DNA of 50,419 nt from Chara braunii (GCA_003427395.1 BFEA01000083.1:761376-811794), one strand, 5' to 3'. Counted from the first letter of the stretch, positions 10,446 to 24,330 are shown. A program made the numbers and translations. The notes: generated by a model not told the origin, from the sequence alone.

Positions 10446-11054
10446 TCAAAAGAGAAAGTAAATATCCGCTACTTCCTTTATGATCTCAGACTCTGCTAGC
10501 CATCCTCCTTCCCCATTTTTGTCTTCCCCTTCTTCCTTCCTTGTTTTTACCGTCGCCTTTGTTTTTTTCCTTGCTATAAGATTTCCTCTTCCTCTAGTAG
10601 TTTGAGTAACATCATCTATGTAGGTCAGCCCAGTTCTCACTTCGCGCCTAATGACCAACCACATAACCTCATTGCTCACTAGCGGAATTCTTGGTCTCGT
10701 TGCTACAACCACGCGTAGAATGCATAACACTTCATACTCCCGCTCCTCCTCAAACGGTCCCATCTCCAGGAAGGCCCGGTAATATTCTCGATATACCATG
10801 GCTTCCTTAAAACTTAATCGGCCCAATGTCGCTATTGCCCGTGCGACGCGCTCCACACCTCTGATTCGTTGCAGCAGGAAGGGCGACAATCTCATCCGCA
10901 TGTTCTCATTTGGCAGGGTGAAGATTCCTGTCATGATGGTTCTTACTTCCGCCGTCACTTCGTCTCGTTCGGGATCCGCGAACTTGAACCCTTCTCGCCA
11001 TGTCATATGCCACGCCCCCTCGAACAATCGTACGGGATTGCCCCGAGATGCCAT
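10446..11054 (-). pseudogene. 202-codon open frame of unknown family, part of the long broken frame
   Basis: This is the longest clean stretch of the 13-7.7 kb region. It begins MASRGNPVRLFEGAWHMTWR and contains a helical, Arg/Glu-rich body (LSFKEAMVYREYYRAFLEMG), ending in a Lys/Glu-rich tail. The methionine is probably internal, because the same frame upstream reads RTFGIT behind a TGA and protein-like sequence continues in another frame at 11,298-11,070. No catalytic motif is visible. It could be a lineage-specific domain fused to a retroelement Gag. Function unknown. Confidence 0.5.
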
Positions 11055-11298
11055 GGTGATCCCAAAGGTGCGTCATCCTTCTTCCGATAGGTACAACGAT
11101 CCCTTTGCGTGTACGCATCTCAGAAGGTCCAAGTTCATGCCGCCAAAACTCCCCCCTTGCATGCCATTCCAGTTCCACTACTAAATACACCATATCTTCC
11201 ACTAGTTTTACTCCCACCCAGTCCACCACTGGATTGCTTACCCCATTTCTTGTCAGCATACTTATCTTTATCCGTTCATTCACTTCACCTGGCGACAA
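10906..11298 (-). pseudogene. Upstream fragment of the same long frame
   Basis: Only the first ~75 codons look genuine (MSPGEVNERIKISMLTRNGV, VELEWHARGEFWRHELG); after about 11,075 the frame turns into antisense-like sequence while the adjacent frame picks up the protein that continues into 11,054-10,446. That pattern marks a frameshift near 11,075. Family not recognised. Confidence 0.45.
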
Positions 11299-11654
11299 GA
11301 TCTCAAATGGTCTGTTCTCCTAGAGTTTCATTCTTCGAATCATCCCGCAGTGCCTTCCCTCTCACTTTCCTCCGGTCGACTGCTGAATCCACCGAAATTT
11401 TGTGCCTTCTAGGTTTAGTCTTTCCCACTTTGCAAGGTAGCCTTCCTCCTAGTGTACATCCATCCTTGGTCTCGGTCCTATTCCATATAGATTTTGATTT
11501 CCCTACGTGCCCGTTTGTTGGTGTTTTTCCCGTTTGAGTACTAGTCTTCCAATTAAAACCATAGAACTTCGAACAATAGGAATAAGTCGCCTACATAAGA
11601 GGGGGTCGTCACCACCTCTCAACGAAATATAGCATCCCTTGTTCCGTCGTCTAC

Positions 11655-13045
11655 CTAAGTTTGGTCATCCCGGACGACCTTCAGAATGTCGACGACTTCC
11701 TTGGCTCTGTCGTCATAGAAAGGTCCTTCCAACAAAACCTTGTAAAAAACAGCGTCTAGTCGTGAAAATCTCAGGTCTACCTCGGCCAGGGACTCCACTA
11801 CCTTGTAAATGTGTTCGTACCCTCTGAACCAATCCGCCATAAAGTGGGGCACCCAGACCTGGGCTAACTGATATGACAGTATGAGCTTCTCCCATCCCCC
11901 TATTATAACCTTATTGCTAACTCCATCTCATCCTTCGTTGGCGAATTCCTCCACCTTGTCGCGAGTCCACTGCTCGACCTTTCCTAAGATCCACATTGGG
12001 TCTTGGCCAGATGCCAGCGTCACGCAAAACAGATGCCAACCCTTTTGCGATATGCAAACCATTCTGATTTATTTCCCTACCAGTCACAAATAGTTCCTCT
12101 CCATTCATTCCTTGTGGGCAGGGTTATTTTGATCCCTCCCTCAAGCTGCCTCAACTTCCATCCTCTAAACACGTGATCATTCAAGTGTTGCTCTCTAGCC
12201 ATCCCTGTTCTCCTGCACACCGCCGACCACACATACCATTCACACTTATGAACCCATCTCCTCAAAGGTCCCCGTCCTCTATTGCTCCATCCTCCTCCTC
12301 ATCGGTGAGATCATTTCCCTCATCATCGTAAAATAATTCTCTTAATCCATCCAGAAAAGTTTTTCCTACCGCCACATTTTTGTAAATTATCCTCCAATGG
12401 ACAGAGTTTGTAACAAACACGTCATCCGTGCTGAGACAGTTTAGTATCATAGTAAGTTCCCTTGCCCAATTTCATTCGAAAGGCCCATTTCGATTGATAG
12501 ATGAAAGAAGTTATGCCTGGCGCCTTGGTACAGCCCAAGGTTCTCCATGGGGTGACATATCCATACCAGCCTACACCGAGTTCCGAAGACCGCGTCTACC
12601 AATAACGGGGGCAGGATGCACCTCATCGTACGTTCTCTCTATCCTCGAGATCCACTTGCACGTCTATCTCGTTCATTTTCATTTCCACCCGCTGACACTC
12701 CGCCCATACTACTTCTCGTTCCGCCCGCCTAAATAATTTGTACGGGACTACCCTAATTCCAAGTCCACAACCATTGCGTTCAAGATCTGTCAAGCTTGGT
12801 GTCAGCCGGGCTAGGCTGACCTTGGTCCACAAAGTTTTTATCCAAAGGAAGACATCCCCTTCGTCCAACATCATGGTCTGATATGTTGGTTCTCGATCTG
12901 TCCAGGTCCCTTCTTCTGGTAGAACGACAGATACCCCATCCTTCACATCGATTGGCATTTCCGGGGCGCTGGAATAGATTGGGGATGATAGCCACCACGC
13001 CCTCTTGGTTTCAACCCTCGATCCCTGTTTTTCACAACCAAGCAC
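11655..13045 (-). pseudogene. 5' fragments of the long broken frame
   Basis: Fragments in the same direction and with similar composition are at 13,045-12,623 (KDGVSVVLPEEGTWTDREPT, 140 codons), 12,450-12,262 (acidic tail DDEGNDLTDEEEDG), 12,265-12,077 (WKLRQLEGGIKITLPTRNEW) and 11,852-11,655 (MADWFRGYEHIYKVVESLAE). Neighbouring pieces are in different frames. Together with the pieces downstream they suggest one ancestral protein of well over 1,000 residues. It lacks recognisable enzyme motifs. Confidence 0.45.
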
Positions 13046-13049
13046 CGAC

Positions 13050-16054
<3,005 letters not shown>

Positions 16055-16160
16055 CCTAAGCCTACTCAAGTCTTATCCCCTACTCGCCCTACCGTCCTAC
16101 TTGAGGCCCCTCTAATATGTGTCACCAACCCTGATTCCTTTGAGCAAGGCATAGGTCGGC

Positions 16161-16935
16161 CAAGGAGATGGAGGAGGGAGAGGGTGCGAGGTGGTTGGCT
16201 ATGGCGGATGGGTGAAGGAGATGGACGAGGAAGGTGATGCAAGGTGGTTGGCTATGGTGGACGGGTGAAGAAGATGGCGGAGAGTGATGTGGTTGGCTAT
16301 GGTGGACGGGTGAAGGAGATAGAGGAGGAAGATTGTGTGAGGTGGTTGAATATGGTGGATGGGTGAAGGAGATGGAGGAGGAAAATGATGTGAGGTGGTG
16401 GGCTATGGTGGATGGGTGAAGGAGACGGAGAAGGAAGATGATGTGAGGTGATTGGCTATGGTGAATGCGTGAAGGAGATGGAGGAGAAAGATGATGTGAT
16501 GATGTGATGTGGTTGGCTATGGTGGATGGGTGAAGGAGATGGCGGAGGAAAATGGTGTCAGGTGGTTGGCTATGGTGGATGGGTGAAGGAGATGGAGGAG
16601 GAAGGTGATGTGAGGTGGTGGGCTATGGTGGATGGGTGAAGGAGATGGAGGAGGAGGAGGATGTGAGGCGGTTGGTTATGGTGAATGGGTGAAGGAGATC
16701 GAGGAGGGAGATGTTGTGGGGTGGTTGGCGATGGTGGATGGTTGAAGGAGACAGAGGAAGAAGATGATGTGAGGTGGTTGGCTATGGTGGATGGGTGAAG
16801 GAGATGGAGGTGGGAGGCGGCGTGATGTGGTTGGCTATGGTGGATGGGTGAAGGAGATGGAGATGGGGAAGATGTGAGGTGGTTGGCCATGGCGGATGGG
16901 TGGAGGAGACGAAGGGTGAAAAAGGTGCGAGGTGG
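16161..16935 (+). repeat. 54-bp minisatellite, ~14 units
   Basis: The unit contains 'ggtggttggctatggtgg' and 'tgggtgaaggagatggag'. Most units are 54 bp, that is 18 codons, with a few shortened. Because the period is a multiple of three, the - strand stays open for long stretches (17,091-16,570, His/Pro/Ser-rich with HPSTIANHLTS repeats). There is no flanking gene, so I read it as a non-coding minisatellite, though a repeat-protein exon remnant is possible. Confidence 0.9.
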
Positions 16936-16984
16936 CCCGACGCCGCTCCCTATTCCTAAGTGTCGGTCCCGCCTTCCTAGAGTT

Positions 16985-17120
16985 ACCACGGGGTCCGGAC
17001 CTTCGGAAAACTCAGTCCTACAGGAAACAGACTTGCAACAAATACACAGTTTTGCAGAAAACACAGATCTGTAAAAAACGCAGATTGCCAAAAAACTCAG
17101 ATTTTGCAGAGATTCGTTTT
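16985..17120 (+). repeat. Short degenerate ~18-bp repeat
   Basis: Units of the type 'aaaacacagatctgca' recur about six times ('aactcagtcctacag', 'aacagacttgcaac', 'acacagttttgcag', 'acacagatctgtaa', 'acgcagattgcc', 'actcagattttgcag'). The steps are 16-20 bp. Confidence 0.55.
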
Positions 17121-17376
17121 TGTCGATTTCCTAGAGGCGGGAGAGCTGAAAAACACAGACTTGTATTTGATGACCCAAACGGTGTTGGATGCCCACGTAA
17201 CTCGGTGGGCCCTGGATTCCGTCGTTGTTTGCCCCTACTTGCTTATTTCGGGCATCGCCCGAGGCCCTAGTGAACAGTTCGAGGAAGTCCGTTTTCCGTT
17301 TTCGAAGGAAAATGGACTCAGATGGCCCGGAGGTCTTGCAAGCCATATATGTATGCTTATGATATAGGGTCTGTGA

Positions 17377-17580
17377 AGTCTCAACCCCTATAACCCTATT
17401 TTGACGGAGTTGGCTGTCGGTGCCCCAGCTCGCACCGGCCCATTAGTACCCTTCGGACCGACGTTTGCTCCGGGGTACCGGCCAGCGGTTTTCGGCGGCA
17501 GCAACAGCATGGAGCTGGACCAGGCATCGATAGTACAACAGCAAACTCGGTATTATCAACATCAGCAGCAACAACACTAG
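17377..17580 (+). other. Pro/Gly- then Gln-rich open frame without start codon
   Basis: The frame is open for 67 codons from just after a TGA (17,374-17,376) to TAG. It reads a Gly/Pro-rich part (GPTFAPGYRPAVFGG), then a Gln-rich end (IVQQQTRYYQHQQQQH). The composition is that of a low-complexity tail of a eukaryotic protein, so this might be a last exon or a gene remnant. No upstream exon was identified, and chance cannot be excluded. Confidence 0.3.
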
Positions 17581-17989
17581 TAACAGCGCTCTACCTACCT
17601 CCCTTCTTACCACGTTCGATTAGAGCACGAGGGGGAAAAATGAGACTCAATTAGAGCATAGGGGGAGTGAGTTGTTACAAGCATAGTGCTTTATCCGGCA
17701 TATGTGACAGCTAGAGCATCCATGAGTAAGTTGGGACATCCATGAGTAAGTTGGGACATCCATGAGATTGCCAAAAACTTGACAAGGCTCATACATACGA
17801 CTAGTGAGATAGCCAAGATCTGAACCAGACTTTCACCAAGTGCAAAGTAGACAAAAAACATGAGTGAGGCTTGGTGAAAACACATGCATGGGGTTGTGGG
17901 AGCAACCAAGATTGAACCGCAACATCATTATGTGAGAGATGGATAAAGCACACGAGTGAGACTTGCCCAAACACATGCACGGGGCTATG

Positions 17990-19240
17990 GAAGCAAACAA
18001 GTTTGAACCGGAACATCACCAAATGAAAGATTGGTAAACACATGGGCGATACTTAGACTACACACATGCATGTAGCTATGAAAGTCAAAAAGATTGGCCG
18101 AATGATTTTTATGAGCGAACACATAAGTGAGACTAGCCTAAACGCATGCATGTAGCTATGAAAGCTAACAAGATTGAACCGGAACATCATCCAATAAAAG
18201 ATGGGTGAAAAACATGAGTGAGAGTAGACCAATCACATGCATGTAGGTATGGAAGCAATCAAGGATGAACGGAGACATCATCAAGTGAAAGATGAGTGAA
18301 ACACACAAGTGATACTAGATCAAACACACACATGGAGCAATAAGGTCAACCAAGATTGAATCAAATCATCATCATGTGAGAAATGAGTGAAATACACAAG
18401 AGAGACTAGATCAAACACATACATGGAGCTATGGAAGCAAACAAGTTTGAACCAGAACATCATCAAGTGGAAGATGAAGCGAACACATGAGTGAGACTAG
18501 ACTAAAACACATGTATGTAACTATGGAGACTAACAAGATTGAATCGGAACATCATCAAGTGAAAGATGAGTGAGGGCATGAGCGGGATTAGGCCAATTGC
18601 ATGCATGTAGTTATGGAAGCAAACAAGTTTGAACCGGAACATCATTAATTGAAAGATGGGTGAACACATGAGTGAGACTTATACAACACATATGCACGTA
18701 GCTATGAAAGTCAACAAGATTGGCCGGATCATCATCAAATGAAAGATGAGCAAACACATGAGTGAGACTAGATTAAACACATGCATGTGGCTATGGAGGC
18801 TAACAAGAATGAACCGAAACATCATCAAGTAAAAGATGGGTGAAAAGCATGAGGTAGACTAGACCAATCACATGCATGTAGCTATGGAAGCAATCAAGGA
18901 TGAAACGGAACATCATCAAGTGGAAGATGATGAAAACACATAAGTGATACTAGATCAAACACACACACGGAGCAATAGGGTCAACCAAGATTGAATCGGT
19001 CATCATCATGTAAAAGATGAGGGAAATACACAAGGGAGATTAAATCAAACACATACATGGAGCTATAGAAGCAAACAAGTTTGAACTGGAACATCATCAA
19101 GCGAAGAATGAAGCGAACACACTAGTGTGACTAGACTACACACATGTATGTAACAATGAAGGCTAACAAGATTGAACCGGAACATCATAAAGTGAAAATG
19201 AGTGAGAGCATGAGCGAGACTAGACCAATCACATACAGGT
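17990..19240 (+). repeat. Higher-order repeat: two copies of a 7-monomer unit (~636 bp)
   Basis: Diagnostic variants repeat at a spacing of 636 bp: 'ggagcaata' at 18,333 and 18,969; the 'ctaacaagattgaacc/ctaacaagaatgaacc' stretch after 18,131 and 18,767; 'gtgatactagatcaaacaca' near 18,308 and 18,944. 636 is close to seven times 91. The 19,400-20,200 part of the array does not show this order. Confidence 0.75.
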
Positions 19241-20210
19241 AGCTATGAAAGGAATCAAGGATGAACTGAAACATCACCAAGTGGAGGATGAGTGAAATAC
19301 ACAAATGAGGCTAGATCCATCACATGCATGTGACCATGGAAGTAATCAAGATTAAAACGGGTAATCATCAAGTGGAAGATGAGTGAACTACATGAGCTAC
19401 ACTAGCTCAAACATGGGTATGAAGCCATGAAAGCATACACGATTGAGTCGGAACATCACCATCTGAGAGATGGATGATACACATGAGTGAGACTAGCTCG
19501 AACATGTGCATGAAGTCAGGAAAGCAAGAAGAATGGATCGGAACATCACGTTGTGAGAAATGGATGATACACATGAGTGAGACTAGCTCAAACATAGGTA
19601 TGACTCCATGGAAGCAAATAAGATTGAATCGGAGCATCGCCATGTGAGAGATGGATGATATACATGAGTGAGACTAGCTCAAACATGTGCATGAATCCAT
19701 GAAAGCAAACAAGGATGAATCATAACATCACTATGTGAGAGACGGATGATACACATAAGTGAGACTAACTCAAACATGTGCATGAAGCCATGAAAGCAAA
19801 CAAGAATGAATCAGAACATCATAATGTGAGAGATGGATGATACACATGCTCAAACACGTGCATGAAGCCAAGAAAGCAAACAAGAATGAATCGGAACATC
19901 ATCATGTGAGAGATGGATGATACACATGAGTGAGACTAGCTCAAACATTGGCATGACTCCATGGAAGCAAACAAGATTGAATCGGAGCATTAGCATGTGC
20001 GAGATGGATGGTACATATGAGTGAGACTAGCTCAAACATGTGCATGAAACCATGGAAGCAAGCAAGGATGAATCAAAACATTTACCATGTGAGAGATGGA
20101 TGATACATATGAGTGAGAGTAACTCAAACATGTGCATGACTCTATGGAAGGAAACAAGATTGATCGAAGCATCGCCATGTGAGAGATGAGCTATACACAT
20201 GAGTGAGACT

Positions 20211-20293
20211 TGGGGAGTTTTCCGCAATAGGCGAAAGCCTGATGGAGCAATGTCGCGTGGTGCAAAAATCGTACAGTGTATGAAAATCCTGCG
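20211..20293 (+). other. Insertion in the satellite: plastid-type 16S rRNA fragment plus unidentified tail
   Basis: 20,211-20,259 matches the conserved plastid/cyanobacterial 16S rRNA segment around GGCGAAAGCCTGA. By comparison with the well-known plastid consensus I count four mismatches in 49 bases, all transitions. Plant mitochondrial SSU differs more here. The satellite monomer is cut between 'gagtgagact' and 'ctcaaacac' and resumes cleanly, so all of about 83 bp is inserted. 20,260-20,293 does not continue the 16S sequence and is unidentified. This is a nuclear plastid-DNA fragment, not a functional rRNA. Confidence 0.8.
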
Positions 20294-20594
20294 TCTCAAA
20301 CACATGCATGGAGCTCATGGAGGTAAACAAGATTGGTCTGAACGATCATCAAGTGAAGATATGGACAATGCAAGAGGAAAAAGTCACCTAAACACTAGAA
20401 TGAGTGAGGGTCAAATTAGCGATTTACCCCCAAGTGGAGAAGAAGACCAAATTTGGAAGTAGAACTCACTCTCAAGATTGAAATCACAAAGTACCAAGTG
20501 GCGATTTATCATGGAGTGGAGAAATTATCATTATAGAGACAATTACTAGTGAAGGAACTACTTCCTACCTTTCCTATACTTAAGATGTTAGTTG

Positions 20595-20943
20595 TGGAGA
20601 AAAGGAAGAAGGATGCAGATGAGGGGAGAGGAGAGGAGAGTATTCAGGAGAGAAAAGAAGGAGAAATAAAAGAAGAAGAAGATAGGAGGAGGATGAGATA
20701 GGAGGGGAAGAGGAAAGAGAGGAAGGAGGAGAAGAAGGAGAAGGGGAAGAAGAAGGCGAAAACAAAGAGGAGGACGAAAAACAAAAGAAAAAAAGAGGAA
20801 GACGAAGAAGAAGAACAAGGAGATGAAGAAGAAGAAGAGGAACAAGGAGAAGGAGAAGAGGGAGAAGAAGAAGAAGAAGAAGAGGAAAGAGAAGAAGAAG
20901 AAGAGGAAGGAAAACAAGAAGAAAAAAAAAAAAAAAAAAAAGG
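20595..20943 (+). repeat. Polypurine tract of about 350 bp
   Basis: Nearly every base on the + strand is A or G, with (gaa)n and (gga)n runs and an A19 end. The high-charge open frames (Lys/Glu on +, Phe/Ser/Leu on -) are composition artefacts. Such tracts can form triplex DNA. Confidence 0.9.
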
Positions 20944-22020
20944 GAACAACGTCCCCTACTCTCACTCACCTTCCTCTTGTGCCTTGCTATTGGGGTGTCA
21001 CTCCTGATGAAATCCTCCTTCTTCTTGCACATGTGTTGCCCATCTATGGCTTGCTTCTTTTTCAAGACCTCATATCCTTCCTTCCTCAGCCTCTCCCAAG
21101 TTATGGCAAACTCCGACCACTAAGGCTATGGAGTCCTTCCCTTTAGGAGGGCTACATGGACTTTTACGTGTTTGTCTCTCTCTCACACAGCCTGGGGCTA
21201 TGGCAGATCACCTATTGGGCCAGCACCACCTTTACTAGCCTCAGTAGTCACTCCCACTAGCCTACAACCTCCCTCAAGCCTCTAGACTGATAGCGGTTCC
21301 CCTCCTCTCACTCCAAGTGAGTGAAGTGCTCATATGAGCTAACTTGGGCAGCATAAACTCTCCTCATGCAAATGTGAGTGTTGCGAGCTGCTCCCCCAAC
21401 TTATGTAGGTTGAAACCAGTACTTCAGTCAGCCCATGAGCCTCCTCATGTACCTCAAGGTAAGCCGAGGTACCCCTATAACCAATTTTCACCACTAGGTC
21501 TCTCCGGAGGCACCCGAGCCTCATTTTGACCAAGTACATGCAGTCCGAGTGGTTGCTACCGACTCGAACTGCCGCTTGGGCCTCCTCATGCCTCTATTTC
21601 ATTTTCATATGCTTTCCTTTTTAGTCTAAAGGTCCAAGGGGTATCCTTACTTGAAAGAAAAAAACCTTGTGAACCTTTTTCTCGATTTTTTCTGATTCTA
21701 CCCTATTTTGAGTATTCCGAGCTACCCCCAAGTGGTTCTTGCTTCAATTTTGCGCCCCAAGGCTCACTTTTTCAATTTTTTTTGCATCTGGCCCTATTTT
21801 TGGGTCAAATGCATAGTTTCGTTCGTTTCTCTCCTTTGTTTCTTTCCATTTTGGGTTGTCAACTCATTCCTGATTTGACCATTTGAGTTGGCCCCACAAA
21901 TAATGGTTTTAGATCCATGGCCCAAAAAAAAAACGGCCTATTACTTTTTGTTTTTTTCTTTCATTTTTGCCTTTTAGATATTGCGGAGATGATGCCCCAA
22001 AAGCCTTATCTCTACAGTTC
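20944..22020. other. No recognisable gene
   Basis: Mixed sequence without family resemblance. Open frames such as 21,339-21,539 (-) are short and uncorroborated. A T-run occurs at 21,770. Confidence 0.4.
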
Positions 22021-22034
22021 GGATTGCCCTCCAC

Positions 22035-22146
22035 CAAACTTGGAGGGATGAGGTCACAGTAGGGACTTTCCAATCCATACTGTGCTAGTCCCCGCTGACT
22101 GACACATCCTCCTCCACCCTTTTCTCCCTTTTTGTCTCATCCTCTC

Positions 22147-22185
<39 letters not shown>

Positions 22186-22740
22186 CTACTGTGATAAGTG
22201 TCAAGCAGTTGTGGATTATTTTTCTAGGCCACAAATCTTCATCTATGGTCAGATTCAGAGCCAACACCTGCCTGTTGCATCTCGGAGACACTCATTGGGG
22301 CTCCATTTTGTCTCTGCTTGTCTCAATTTTGACCCCCCTTTGCTCCGATTTTCTCTTAGCAGCCTATTTTCTACATGAAGTTCCTTGGAACTCTGTTTTT
22401 TCATGCCTTGCTAGTTCGAGATATCTCGGACTGCTGGGCTGTCCTCCCATCACCATTTTCCTCCCCTTTTTTCCCCCGAGCACCTTCTCTCTTGGCCCAT
22501 TCAGTTCTTCCACCAATATTGGCTAATATTTTTCACCATCAAGATCTTGATTTTGATAGTGCTACTTGTTTTGCACGTTCACCCTTCATGTGCACCTGCA
22601 ATTCTTCTCCCGCCGGTTACAGAGCCGACGAATGTCTTAATTTTCAACTATTTTTATTTGGGTTCATCTAGTCACCGATGTCATTTCCAGTGACGTTCCA
22701 TTTTTATTTGAGACTCCCTAGTCCCCGGAAGTCCCAATTT
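22035..22740 (+). repeat. Repeat B, copy 1
   Basis: It is collinear with 23,570-24,330: 'cagtaggga', 'aagtgtcaa', 'ttctaggcc', 'ctccgattttctc', 'gcctatttt(c/t)', 'gagatatctcgga' versus 'tagatatttcgga', 'agatctt(g/c)attttga', 'tttttatttgggttc' versus 'tttttacttgggcc'. A T37 run interrupts it at 22,149-22,185. Direct orientation and a separation of about 1.5 kb would allow an LTR pair, but no TG...CA ends or primer site were seen. Confidence 0.65.
22149..22185. repeat. Poly(T), 37 bp
   Basis: A pure T-run inside repeat B copy 1, absent from the corresponding place in copy 2. It could be the A-tail of a lost retroposed sequence or slippage. Confidence 0.9.
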
Positions 22741-22979
22741 CTCCTTTCCATGTGGTCTAAAGAGTTTTTATGATTTTCGTCTGCGAGATCCACCATCTCG
22801 CGGCCGCCATTTACCGTCTCCATTCGCCCCAAGCACGAGACACTTTTTTCTAGTGTCTTGGACGTGCCAAGGCTAATTATCTCTTGGCCTAGGCACCCCC
22901 ATACAGTCCATTATTTCTTGGACTGCCATAATGGTCATTTTTCTAGCCCCATTGCCCACAACTTGCCCCAAACTGAAAC

Positions 22980-23560
22980 AAAATGAAAAGACAGTTTTTC
23001 AAGTGCATCCAGGCTCAATGTTCCCACAAAGGCGTGAAAGCGCGTAAGAATTTAAATGTCTTTGCGGATACCGCTAAATACATAAAAAGACTTCAAACCC
23101 AAGGTTTCCTCAAAGGGAATGAGCCACAACCATGTTTTGGATATATTGCACTTTCCTCAAAATGAAACTAACTTTAGGATTAATGTTATTCTAAGAGGAT
23201 TGAACGAGTGGTTCCGACTCGCACAGAACAAACGCCGTATCATGTGGTATTTTTTCACTATTTTACGTCACTCTCTGACCAAAATGTGCGCAACAAAATT
23301 CAAACTTGGGACTAGAGCTCAAATATTCAAGATCGTGGACTCCGGATGTACCAAAAACATGTGTTTTCCTCCCCTCATGCAATCCGTTGTATCTCGGTTG
23401 TATGAGGCCTTGATTTTCTTTGACTTTTTCGGGGGGAAAAAAAAAATCAAGATAGTTTGTAACCGATATATCCCAGGATGTATCTGGTCATGGATGTACC
23501 TCCCAAGTGGTCGTTTTTTACGGTTAGTGCCTTTTTTTTTTTTTTTTTTCCCCTCCAAAT
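22980..23560. other. Spacer between the two B copies, no gene recognised
   Basis: Open frames at 22,983-23,165 and 23,119-23,571 overlap and show no domain. The frame at 23,119 gets its end from T-rich low-complexity sequence. Probably internal sequence of a non-autonomous element or plain repeat. Confidence 0.4.
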
Positions 23561-23569
23561 CTGAACAGT

Positions 23570-24330
23570 AGGGACTTGCGAGTCTCTACTTGTGTCAGTC
23601 CCTACTAACGACCAACTCACTCACTCGCTTTCATTCTCTTGTTTTATTCTCCCTCTTTTTTCTCTCCTTGTTATGTTCTTTTTCTTTCTTTCTCTGACAT
23701 GTTAAGTGTCAACTAACTGTTGAGGCTGTTTCTAGGCCCCACCTCTTGGTTTTGGCTCTTCCTATGCCTAAGATGCAATCCGTTTTTTCTCGGACCACAA
23801 CTGTGGCTCACCCATGCTCATAGGAGCCTCATTTTGCCACTATTTCCTACGAACTGTGACCCGTCCTACTCCGATTTTCTCCCGAAGGCCTATTTTTCAC
23901 ATGGAGTCTCTCTAGGCTCCATTTCCTTCAAGGTGGCTGATCCTAGATATTTCGGATTGCTGCAGTGCCTCTCCTCACATTTTTTTATTTTTTTTTCTCC
24001 TTTGGTCCTCCCGTTTTTTTCCATTAGTGCTTGCATTAGTGGTATTAGTATTCTTGGCCGTTTAGATCTCGATTTTGAAGACACACTTTGCTTTGAATAT
24101 TTGTTTCTCATGGCTCTCCACAACTTACCCTCGGGACATCACAAGTCCCCGCCACTTGTGCCGCGTTAGTCCTCAACACTTGTCCCGCCGACGGTCCCAT
24201 CGACACTTGTCTTGCTGGTGGCCCTGCCGGTACTTATCCCACCGGTGGTCCCGCCGACACTTGTCCCAAAATACCATTATTTTTACTTGGGCCATACGGT
24301 CCCCGATACCTGTCCTCACGATGTCCCGGT
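23570..24330 (+). repeat. Repeat B, copy 2
   Basis: Diverged counterpart of 22,035-22,740. It contains an extra 27-bp minisatellite (24,148-24,268) exactly where copy 1 has unexpanded sequence. Confidence 0.65.
24148..24268 (+). repeat. 27-bp minisatellite, ~4.4 units
   Basis: Units of the type 'cgacacttgtcccgccggtggtc'. On the - strand a 9-residue pattern results (DKCRWDRRR, DKYRQGHQQ), which is a by-product of the 27-bp period. Related 'cgacactt(g/c)' fragments recur at 24,640, 24,830 and 24,930. Confidence 0.75.

Larger units (their letters stand above)
17800..20380 (+). repeat. ~91-bp satellite array
   Basis: About 26 degenerate monomers of 90-92 bp. Each has 'cacatgagtgagactag', then 'acatgcatg', 'agctatg(g/a)aagcaaacaag', 'ttgaa(c/t)cgg', 'aacatcatcaagtga' and 'agatg(a/g)gtga'. 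In 19,400-20,205 the phrase 'gagtgagactagctc' recurs at 19,485, 19,575, 19,666, 19,757, 19,928, 20,019, 20,111 and 20,201, which fixes the period. One monomer near 19,850 is shortened. Short open frames inside it are by-products of the ~30-codon period. Confidence 0.9.

Noticed and set aside
20211-20260. Functional rRNA gene
   Set aside because: Only about 49 bp of 16S are present, inside a satellite monomer.
19407-20305. Met/His/Phe-rich - strand frames in the satellite
   Set aside because: Their repeats follow the ~91-bp monomer period; no start context, no conservation.
17800-20380. CRISPR-like array of regular repeats
   Set aside because: The repeats are contiguous ~91-bp satellite monomers without spacers, in eukaryotic DNA, with no cas genes.
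20580-21146. Open frames rich in Lys/Glu or Phe/Leu/Ser
   Set aside because: Composition artefacts of the polypurine tract.
22035-24330. Calling the two B copies an LTR pair
   Set aside because: Direct repeats only; no TG/CA termini, primer site or target duplication was seen.
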